Shown here piece after piece: positions 47,187 through 56,836 of a stretch of 64,000 bases of DNA (position 1 is its first letter; each line of letters starts with the position of its first letter). Source of the DNA: Pogostemon cablin. Its lineage: Eukaryota > Streptophyta > Magnoliopsida > Lamiales > Lamiaceae. The stretch lies in the NCBI GenBank assembly GCA_023678885.1, contig CM042965.1, positions 27,509,777-27,573,776 on the forward strand. Reading direction: 5' to 3'. The position numbers and the translations under genes are program-made. Below the pieces are notes generated by a model. It was not told where the DNA came from. It did no database searches and worked only from the letters and a program-made list of their open reading frames with translations.

Positions 47187-48817
47187 TGAACTTAGTCTTA
47201 ATTTTAGTATAAATTGATAAGAGTAAGCGTACTCTATAGTTGTGTAAACCAAATGCAAAATTTATAATATCAAACCCAAGGGAAGAAAGTGTATGTATCC
47301 GTATTCGAAGGATGTTTTACTCTATAAGGACAAATCAATAAGGAGGAGTTGTTTAATTATACTATAAACTTTCAACTAAGAAAGCAATTAAAGATAGAAA
47401 ATGTATATATGAGATGGAAGATGGGTGAAGGTGAGCAATCTAAGAAGTATGCAAAGCTTAACCACAATCACCTAGACATGCAAGTTTCTAATGGAAAACA
47501 TTATTGAAAATGGAATGAAAGCAATCACATATGTTCCCCTAATCCCTATGACCAAGACAATTAGGTTCTAAACTTTTTACAAGTTTGCAAGCCCCTAAGA
47601 TTGATTCTGTGCAAGTCCCTAAGATTGATTCTTACTCTCAATTCCCTTAGAAGGTACTATGATCATAAGTTTGGTTCTTTTAACTCAATTAACAACCAAT
47701 TAAGATCAATTAACGAAGTGTTATCTCATGAATATCCCAAGCACAAGAGGGTATGTCTTACCTCTCCCTACACTAATATACATGATCATATAATAATATG
47801 ATTCAATTAAAACCCTAGACATAATATTGGAATGGTCATCTTAACAATATGAATAGAGAATTTAACCACACAATTCATAATATGAATCAAGTAATCATAG
47901 ATCATGAGATAAATTCCAAAATCAATTCAATCAAACCATTAAAAATCCTACATGTCTAGAATAGTCTCAATTCATTTTGTGGCTAACCTCACATGAGAAC
48001 TAGCCACTACAAATAATTACAAAATTAATATAATCCATGACTTGCTCCAATTGAGCTAAATAATGAAGAAAATCACAAATTAAAGGTTGAGAAACCTCTT
48101 TTTCAAACTTGGCCAACTCTTCCTTCAACATGCTCAAATCTTCACTCCTTGTTGATTTTCTCTTCTTAGATTGGTGGATTGATGGAATGATGGATGGATT
48201 TGAGAAAATCAAGGGGAATGGATGGATGGATTGAAGGATGAGATGGAAGATGGAGGTATAAAATTGGTAGAGTGGTGTGTGATATGTGTGAGCAGCCAAA
48301 ACCCTCAAAATTCTCTGAAAATTCTGTTATTGGGGGTATTTATACCCCCTTGAAAAACCCTAAATCGACTTGAAATTTCACAAAATTACATAAAAACACG
48401 GTCTTATTTTTATGTATTTGCCCGTGTTTTCTTGCATCTGCACTTTTTAACACAAAACACGCATTTTTACCGAGTTTTAAGAAAATACGGTCGTGTTTTC
48501 TTGTTGTGACCATGTTTTTATGTATTTGAGCCATCTCTCTGGACACCGAGCACACTTCATAGAAACACAGGCTCTGCAGAAAACCACGTTCATGTTTTCT
48601 TGTATTTTGGCTAATTTTTTATTTTCTACATCTCGCTCCATTCTTCATGCTTTTCTTTACCATATATTTTCATAATCACCTATTCAAAGATATAAAAATG
48701 CATCATCATCATCATAAAATCCTCAATTTCTAAAAATACGATATAAAAGGATGCAAAAATACAGAACGAAAACACACAAAAAATAACACAAAATCTAGGT
48801 GAAAATAGCGACGATCA
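47187..48817 (-). repeat. LTR of a truncated reverse Athila-like element
   Basis: On the minus strand it starts TGATCGTCGCTATTTTCACC at 48817 and ends ..TAAGACTAAGTTCA at 47187, next to the primer site, so it is a 5' LTR. The TATA palindrome (inverted GGGGGTATAAATACCCC) is at 48334-48351. Upstream, 48385-48605 is a cluster of AAAACACGG/CCGTGTTTT motifs. It resembles the 5' LTR of element A in R/U5 ('cccctaatccctat', 'gccactac'). Confidence 0.82.
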
Positions 48818-48900
48818 TACTCCCTCCATCTGAATCCATAGCAAATCCAATGACCTGTATAATGTACAATTGCACATAATGCTGCACCATGATTCAAGTG
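48818..48900. other. Possible Stowaway end fragment
   Basis: TA-CTCCCTCCATCTGAATCC resembles a Stowaway terminus, but no matching right end is found before 49168. It probably represents a truncated MITE. Confidence 0.35.
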
Positions 48901-49100
48901 GTTGGAGCAAACATCCTGGCCGCCAGCCTGTTCACCTGATCCACCATGAACCCCGTAGTGGTGTTCGAGTCAGCTCTGATGAGCTTCAGCTTCACCAACC
49001 GCTAGATCTACTGGGCCGGGCCCCTGATTGGAGGTGGACTGACGGTGTGAACTTTGAAGTGCTCTTCTCAGAGAAGCACCTGAAATGGAAACAGCACAGC
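48901..49100 (+). pseudogene. Aquaporin (TIP-like) gene fragment
   Basis: The frame from 48901 reads 'VGANILAASLFT', a stop, 'STMNPVVVFESALMSFSFTN', 'R', a stop, then 'IYWAGPLIGGGL'. This follows the second half of a tonoplast aquaporin: loop with the second NPA motif (here NPV), half-helix, and 'WIYW.GPLIGGG' before helix 6. After a shift, 'FEVLFS' may continue helix 6. Only about 65 codons are present, with stops, so it is a dead fragment. The sequence is markedly GC-richer than its surroundings. How it arrived is not visible. Confidence 0.7.
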
Positions 49101-49168
49101 GAGAACAGATTCGGGTACAACGTGAAGAAGATTCGGAAGGCGAACAGAGATTGAAGAAGCTGGAGATC

Positions 49169-50692
49169 TGATGGGCGTTTTCTCAACACACAACTTTAAT
49201 CCCCAAGTATGAAGGATATCAATTGTAGTTTCGAAGGTGACCAAGTTAAATATCGAATCCACGGGATGGATAAATATTACTTTTGTTATTTTCTAGCAAT
49301 TATGACTATGTTGATAATTAGACTTGTAGGTTTGTAAGCTGAGTAATAATAAATAGCAAATAAATAACAAGAACAAGGAAATAGTTGTTGTGATCAAATA
49401 AGATAATAGGTAGTTCGTCAAGCCATCCAGTTTCGTTCGTTAATTCATACTTTTGTTTGTCGATGTCCGACTCTGCCTTGTGATTTATGGACGCATAGCT
49501 AGACCATACAAATCTATTCTATAGACACAAATAGATAAGCTTTTGACACGTGTGAGTATACTCAGAGCAAGACGTATACTTTACCTCCCTTTCTAGGTAC
49601 TATCATAATCAATTATTTCCCGTGCACTTAGTACTCTAACCCGATTTGATCTCCATTTTTAGGTACTGTAAAGTTATACTCTTAATCCTACTTGTTAACC
49701 CGAATTCAATTCAATTAACAAACATTCATATAAGACGGTTCTAATAAAACCTCGGAATCCCTTCACTTAGAATTATAACAATAAACCCTGCTCATTAGTG
49801 AACGCACTCAACCAATAATCCTGTCATGTATTCAAACTCTACACAACGATTATTGATGCACAAAACAACTATGAGTATGGATTAAAAATATGAAATCTTA
49901 TATAAAATAAACCACAAATAGTATTGTACGGAGTATACACACGAAATACAAATTAACTCATGAAACCTTCATAACCCTAGAACTATCGAAGTGGCTCTAG
50001 CCCATGATTGATCTAAGAACAACCATGGTTAGTTGGACCAATCTTACTTGAAACTCCAGCTGAACCTCTGTCTCAGCTCTTCTACTCTTCTCTTGTAATG
50101 TGTTGTTGACGACGATCCCCCTCTTTTTTCTTTTTCGTTCTCTTAGGGACCGTGTCTTTTTTGACTGCATGAGCCTCCTTTTATACTTGTAATCACGTCT
50201 CTAGGGCTTGGAATGGGCTTTTCAAGTGATCCCACGCATTTTGGCCTCGAAAATCTGGATAAGGTAAGTTCCCGCACGTTGGTTCGACCTCGTCAAATAA
50301 GTCGAACCACTGGCCGCAGGTCGAACCACAGGTCGAACCTACCTACTGGAAGTATTCTGCACTTGGTTTGACCTCTTGTACAGGTCGAACCCCTCGGGTC
50401 TTGGTCGAACCACAGGTCGAACCCCCACATTGGACAATTTCCGCTCCTGGTTCGACCAACCGTCAGGTCGAACCCCAACGTCGTGGTCGAACCCATCTTC
50501 TCGCAAACTGGTTCGACCATGGTTCGACCTGATGAACAGGTCGAACCCCTTGAGTCGTGGTCGAATAGCTCCGCTAACACCTGATTCATGCTAATTCACA
50601 ATATATATAGGTTTTCCACCTATTTCCACCTCAAAACTCTCCAAAACTAGCACAAAATATGGTGCCAAACTTGTGAATTTACACACTCATCA
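49169..50692 (-). repeat. 3' LTR of element F
   Basis: The plus strand runs TGATGGGCGTTTTCTCAACA to ..TACACACTCATCA, 1524 bp. Compared with the 5' LTR it lacks 166 bp (equivalent to about 62796-62961), including one or two units of the GGTTCGACC array. The break is within 'tcgaa/tcaaa' similarity. The TATA box (minus-strand TATAAAAGG) is at about 50176-50187. Confidence 0.95.
50280..50572. repeat. Inverted GGTTCGACC/GGTCGAACC array, 3' LTR U3
   Basis: About eleven motif copies in both orientations. Several form GGTTCGACCT-(7-9 nt)-AGGTCGAACC palindromes (for example 50366-50391 and 50519-50547). The array lies upstream of the TATA box in U3. Long ORFs on both strands here reflect only the repeat. 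Confidence 0.85.
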
Positions 50693-50731
50693 AACCCCCA
50701 AACTTACATGTTGCTCGTCCCGAGGCAACCA
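50693..50731 (-). promoter_or_regulatory. PPT and adjoining stem-loop of element F
   Basis: On the minus strand, a stem-loop GTTGCCTCGGGACGAGCAAC (about 50712-50731) is followed, after a few bases, by TAAGTTTGGGGGTT abutting the LTR. The hairpin has one bulged C compared with element D at 24138-24157. Hairpin plus PPT form one conserved cassette. Confidence 0.75.
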
Positions 50732-52030
50732 AATCAAACCACAGGAGTCGTGTATAATTCACCAAGATCAAGTACAACACATATCACACATGCAACTTCA
50801 TTCAATCAAACAAGTATTAATTGCTTCATATATATCACTCATGCAAAACCAATCCAATCACACACCATTCGGAGTACTAAGTAATTTCGTTCACAAGATA
50901 AGTATTTATTCTCTTTCACTCAAGTGCGTGAGGCACTATATAGGTTAATATAAATACTCATATCAATCCATATTCACGCATAACCATAAGCTTGGCAAAG
51001 GTCTCTAAAATCAACTTATAATCAACTCTTTACTAGGATCACAAAGGACTTGTTTTCGGGTTGTAATGTTGGCTCTTTGGAAAAAGGTAGGAAAATTTAA
51101 ACTTAGTGACTTAAGACACTAGTAGAGAGTTACCTTGGAGATTCTCGATTTCTTCTTATTATAGCAAGTTCTCCTCCAATGTCGTCTCTTGAACTAGTAA
51201 AATTCCTGAATTTTCCTTCTTTTCATGGCATCAACATCATCTTTTTAAACAATTCGGGTACTGGTTTCAGCCACTACCCTTCTTCTGATGTATAGGCCGT
51301 CAGCTGCTAAGCTTTACACACCATGTATAAAAACAATCGGGGTACCAGTTTCGGGCACTACCCCTAAACAAGATTTAACCATATTCTTTTCATCCAACCA
51401 TATTCTATCTTCCTTTTTCTTCTTGCAACACTTACTCACCTCCACTCTCTCTACCAATGAATAGGTTAATCAAAGCTCAAGTAAAGGTTTATAAGGTTAT
51501 TTACTTCGGCTACCAAAGAAAAAGCTTTAATGGCTCAACGGGGCATCCAAAGGTTAATAAAATCATTAGGAAGGATAAAATTTGGCTAAGTAACTTAAGC
51601 ACAAAATAATGTCCCAAGATCATATCCTAGCAATTTATCAATCATAAGTCTCACACAAGACTCCAAGCCAAGTTCTAGAATACGTTCATATGAATGATCC
51701 TCTCAAGAATAAAATAATCATGATCAAGCATGATTATCAAGGCTCAAATCCTCACATAGGTAATTAGAATCCTAAGTACTCCTCATAGCACATAATTAAG
51801 ATCAATTTCACAAAAACTCAATATACTTATCAAATTATACATGCTTTTCATCAATAGAAATTAACACATGAACATATGAATGCACAAAAATCAATAAGCT
51901 TATACCAAATCAATCATACAAGATATCACTTATACATTCCACTCACGCATGAATCACACCCCAACCTATAAATATAAAAAGAAGAATAAGGGAATCAAGA
52001 TGAATCGGAGGAAACCAAAGAAAACCTGAA
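50732..52030 (-). other. 3' noncoding region of element F
   Basis: No protein-coding signal. A pair of similar 40-nt blocks, 'caattcgggtactggtttcag' and 'caatcggggtaccagtttcgg' type (about 51249 and 51334), is a short local duplication. The stretch near 50990 matches the internal region of element D. Its length and position are typical of Athila elements, whose 3' untranslated part is long. Confidence 0.6.
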
Positions 52031-53545
52031 AAACTACTCCTCCGGAGCATCATCATCCTCATCATCATCATCCTCATCATCAAGCCTCCACTCCACAATC
52101 TGGTGCAGATCACCGATGTGTCTATCCAAGTAATCAACTTGATCACCCAACCTACCAATTTTCTCATTTAAGGCCGTGTACCTCTCATTCAACGTAGCAT
52201 AGTTAGCGTTGGCGAGTGCGAGCTGTCGATTTGTCTCCTGCTGGTTTGTAACGATCGCGACCAGCTGCTCATGAATAAGGTAGAGCTGCTCCCGTGTATC
52301 ATTCGGGACAGCCCGCTGCTGCTGCGGTGCTGGCTCATGCCGATGTGCGTCGTGCTGCATCGGCATCTCCTCATCCTGCTGCTCCTCCTCTAAATACTCC
52401 TCTTCTTTGGGCTGCTGTGGTGGACGGAACTCTCCTTGATCCACAATCTGCTGTAACTCCGCCATTCTACCATCCGCACACATCTGCGATACTGTCTTCC
52501 AATCACCACCCGACTTCGCTGCCACGGATAAGGTGTTGTGTCCGAGAGAATCCATCAACTTGTTCCGCGCCACCCGAATAGTCGTCAAGTTACTCACGTC
52601 GAAGGGAAACTGAAATCGAAGGGCTTGAGTCTCCTCGTGAAGAACCAATCTCCATTTCTGAAATGTGCAAATCCTCCCTTCACGCATGTAAACATCGCCA
52701 AATCGTGCTCTCCTCTAACTGGTGTGATGCCGGTGAAATCCAAATTATAATGCTCATCCACGATCATCAGTAACCCTCTAATATTCACCTTTTGAAACCC
52801 AATGGTCCTGAATCGATGTAGCTGTGCAATGAAATACGCTCCAATATTAAACTGTACCCCATTAAGCATACACCACAAAGCATAAAGCTCTCCTCTAGAC
52901 ACAACACTCCCCTCTGAGCGGGCGAACAACGTGTTGCTCAAGACACGATCCATGTACCTCAAAACTGGATTCTTTATTGAGGAAGCACGAGCCTGCCTAA
53001 TCTTATAATCTCCAATCTCCCCTGTAATCTCTCTTCAAAACCTATTAGCGTTGAACGCACCATTCTCCAAACGAGAGCGTCTCAAATAGCTCATTAAAAT
53101 CCTCAGACGTCCATCTCCTACTCACTCCACCAAGCTGAAACGTACACTAATACGGGTACCCAAGCGGGTCCTTCACCATCTCGAAGGAGCAGACTACTTC
53201 CGCTGTAACATGGAAATACGTCGGCCTCTTTAACTCCATAAACCTCCGGATACCCACTTGATCGAACATCCAGAAAATGTCATTCCTGATTCTCATTATC
53301 CTCATCGCCTCATCATCTTGGTATCGAGTACGAGCTATCTTGTCCGAGACTTCTTCCCACTTTTCTTTAATCTCATCCCAGTTTTTCATTTGAATTTTGA
53401 AGTTCTCAGGTAAACGATCTTGTAGCCTCAGCTTCCTGGTCACTGTGTCCACATTCGAAGGCCTGTCATTCCTCTTCTTCGATCTTGCTTCATCCGCCTT
53501 ACCTTTCCCTTTACTTGATCCTTGTCCCTTTTCTGAAAACAACTA
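52030..53545 (-). pseudogene. Athila ORF-1-like gene in env position (element F)
   Basis: Read from 53542: a basic Lys/Gly-rich start ('MFSEKGQGSSKGKGKADEAR'), then 'RIRNDIFWMFDQVGIRRF' and 'PTYFHVTAEVVCSFEM', the hallmark block of the Athila ORF-1 family. It continues at 52962 ('LYALWCMLNGVQFNIGAYFI') and 52687. The C-terminus has a coiled coil ('YATLNERYTALNEKIGRLGD', about 52170) and a polyacidic tail ending 'APEE'. Frameshifts near 53140-52970 and 52640 disrupt it. Function is unknown; its position after pol suggested an env-like role, but no membrane segment is visible. Confidence 0.78.
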
Positions 53546-54290
53546 CTTCAATACAACCAACAAGACAAGAACACAAGTATATGACTAGCATATCCTATAC
53601 TCTACTCAAGACTTCAAGCATCCATGCTTAATCAACCCAACTATCATCTCAACATCACTTGCTTATTTAACATGCTCAAAACATCTTCAATCACACTACC
53701 TTTAATCTTCAAATCATAAACAACAAGCATGCATCAACCAATTCAAGCTATTCAACAAGAATTTCAACAATTGAACTTCATGAACAACTCCAATTATCAA
53801 CAATTCAAACCTAACTAACATGCTCATTCATCTAGATGCATCATATCCTTGATCAATCCACATAAAACTCAAGTTCTATCTATAATCAAGCAATCTCAAA
53901 CCAATAAACATGAATTCATATGAATTAACTCAACAATATCCATTATCACCATGAATTTCAACCAAAATCAACATTAATCAACTACCCACAACACATTTCT
54001 TCCAATAAACTTCAATCCTAAGGTAATTGAATTGAAAAAAACGTACCTTTAGTCTTGCCCATGGTTAACTATTGAAAATTGGAACACAACACTCAAAATC
54101 GCACAACTGAACCCTAATTCGCGACGAAATTGCCCCAAATCCGCGCCCAATTCAAGAATCAAGAGTGTATGTTGTGTAATCGGTGCAAAATCAAGTGTAA
54201 TTGACAAATTTGTGCAAGGGTGTTAAGGTTCGGGGAGGGTTCGAGGTTTGGTGAACAAAAAGAATGATCGAACCCTTCTAAAAAAAACTT
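53546..54290 (-). other. Spacer upstream of the ORF-1-like gene
   Basis: Noncoding, rich in 'caa/cat' on the plus strand. The minus strand holds 'aaggtacg' (about 54040), a possible splice donor. It joins the ORF-1-like gene to the motif array. No domain is seen. Confidence 0.5.
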
Positions 54291-54299
54291 AAAATGCGT

Positions 54300-54720
54300 A
54301 CCTGACTAAGTTCGACCTCGAGTTCGACCTGCGGAACAGGTCGAACCTCGAGCGACGAGGTCGAACCTACCTTCTGGACAAACTTACCTTTTGGTTTGAC
54401 CTAGGTTCGACCTTCTGAACAGGTCGAACCACTCTTGTTTTGGTCGAACATATCACCTGAAAAATAGAGTGCTCTGAACGGACTGGTTCGATCTCAGGTT
54501 CGACCTTCTGATCAGGTCGAACCATAACAGCTCAGGTCGAACCACCATACTGTAAATTTTAAGTCACCGGGTTCGACTTGTTAGACAGGTCGAACCAATA
54601 ATGATCAGGTCGAACCACCTCACTGGATGATTTTCTGCATCGGTTCGACTTTCTCTGCTCGGTTCGACCTCCTGGCACTGGTCGAACCTACCCTGGCTTT
54701 AGTCAAACCACCCTTTTAAG
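54300..54720. repeat. Inverted GGTTCGACC/GGTCGAACC array, post-pol region of element F
   Basis: About fifteen motif copies, many as AGGTTCGACCTTCTGA-(A/T)CAGGTCGAACC-type palindromes repeated roughly every 80-90 bp, with spacer words such as 'actggatgattttctgca' and 'ctggacaaactt'. It is the same repeat as in the LTRs but lies in an untranslated internal region. Confidence 0.85.
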
Positions 54721-55194
54721 CTTCCAAACTAAGTGTTCTTCAATCCCTACATACTTCAAACTTCAATACGAATCATTAGGTACAAACTAGAGCACAACTT
54801 CATCAAAAATTATTCCACAAAATATCATTCATGAGTAACTCCGTAAAAGAAAACACAACCAAAACCCACTAAATATTAGGCAAGTTGTAAAAAAATCATC
54901 ACATCAAAATCGATTAAAATTTTAAATATGGCGCAAAAACCAACTACCCTAACAAACATCACAAAGAAAAGATTATACTATCGGTGCTTATTGAGGTAAG
55001 TACATCACACCCCCCCAAAAATTTAGTAGAAACCATAGGTGAAACTAAGTTTGCAAAGAGATGTAATTGCCGATAAGTAAGCACTTCAAATATAAAAATT
55101 TCTTACAGACACACGAAAGAAATAAAACAATAAAACGAAATGGCAAGCCCCCAACAGGCGCTCATGTTTAACATCAGAGAGTCACGACGGTACC
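54721..55194 (-). other. Post-pol noncoding region with internal PPT-like tract
   Basis: No ORF with character. The minus strand at 55012-55022 has TTTTTGGGGGGG, corresponding in position to the AAGTTTGGGGGG tract of element A (671-685). AT-rich otherwise. Confidence 0.45.
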
Positions 55195-56835
55195 AAATCA
55201 GATCAAGGTATCCGCAAAGATGACACAAACATCATCCGACGACTTGTAATGCTTCAAGCGATGTCCATTCGCCGCAAAAATATCTCCATCCTTGTCAATG
55301 AGCTCAAAACTCCCCCTCCTAAGGCTCAATGAATCATGAACGGTCCCGTCCACTTAGTTGAACTCCTTGTACGAGATCTTCGAATCATGCCACCTCTTAA
55401 TCCTTTCCTTATAGATCTCTGAATTCTTGTACGCACGACTCCGAAACTCATCCAAAAGATTGATGTGAGTAATTCTCAACTCCTTCACATCCTTGAGAGT
55501 CAAGTTCAAGCTTCACAAACCCCAAAACGCTTTGTGTTGAATATCTACAGGTAAGTGGCATGGCTTCCCATAGATAATCTGATACGGTGACATGTCTAAC
55601 ACCGTCTTGTACGCTGTCCAGAACCCCCACATGACATCATCGAGATTCAAAGCCCAATCCTTTCTATTGGTTCCGACCACCTTCTCCAAAATCTGTTTGA
55701 CTTGATGGTTAGAGACCTCCGCTTGCCCATTCACTTGAGGATGATAGGGTGTAGTAACCCTATGCTTAACACCATACCCTTTAAGCACCTTCTCAAGAAA
55801 TTTATTTACGAAATGCGTACCTCCATCACTAACAAGTGCTCTAGGGACTCCAAAATGGGCAAAAATATGCTTCTTCAAGAAAGATATAACAGTTTTCGAA
55901 TCATTCAAGCGAGTAGGAATCGCTTCCACCCATTTAGAAACATAATTCACCGCAAGTAGAATGTAGTAAAATCCATTAGATGGGGGAAAAGGCCCCATAA
56001 AATCGATACCCCACACATCAAAAATCTCGACCACTATGCTTGGCTGAAGCGGCATCTCGTCTCTCCTACCGATGTTCCCCATGCGTTGACATCTATCGCA
56101 AGACGTCACAAAGGTCTCACAGTCCTTAAACAATGTAGGCCAATAAAGAGCGGACTGAAGTACTTTTGCTGCTATCTTTTGCGCGCCGAAGAGCCCCCCG
56201 TTAGGTTGTACATGGCAAAACTCGAGAACACTCTCCATCTCCATCTCGGGCACACACCTACAGATGATAGAATCCAAATTTTGTACACAAACGAATCATA
56301 CCATATGAAGGTCTCAACATCCCTTTTGAATTTAGCAAGTTGATATCGGTTGAGATCCCTTGGAATTTCTCCCATAGCAATATAATTAACATAATCCGCA
56401 TACCATGGATCAACTCCCTGCGCAGCAACCACACACGCTCGATCAGCCCCTTCAACAAACACGGCCATGATCTTTTCATTCGGAAACATTTTCTCAATAT
56501 ACTCGAAAGAATACAATGTTCCCTAGTCTCCAACCTCGAAAGATGATCCGCCAACACATTATCAGAACCTTTCTTATCCCGGATCTCCATGTCAAACTCT
56601 TGAAGTAAAAGAATCCACCTTATTATCCTAGGCTTCGTCTCCTTCTTTTCCATCAAGTACCGAATCGCTGAATGATCCGTGTACACAATAGTCTTCATGC
56701 CAACCAAATACTGACAAAACTTGTCGAATGCGTACACAACCGCCAAGAACTCCTTTTCAGTCACTGTGTAATTCTTTTGTGCCACATCGAAAGTCTTACT
56801 TGCGTAGTAAATGGCACAAAACTTCTTCTCCTTCA
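55195..56835 (-). pseudogene. RNase H and integrase (element F)
   Basis: Continues pol after the stop at 56837. RNase H: 'NYTVTEKEFLAVVYAFDKF', 'IVYTDHSAIRYLMEKKETKP' and 'LADHLSRLE'. Frameshifts at about 56525 and 56285 precede integrase, whose zinc domain ends 'TSCDRCQRMG'. The catalytic core has 'WGIDFMGPF' (D), 'LVSDGGTHF' (D) and 'NGQAEVSN' (E), all intact. The C-terminal part, after a frameshift at about 55510, reads 'LDEFRSRAYKNSEIYKERIK' and ends with 'GHRLKHYKSSDD', but the middle of the C-terminal domain is shortened compared with element A. The enzyme is broken by few lesions. Confidence 0.9.
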
Positions 56836-56836
56836 G

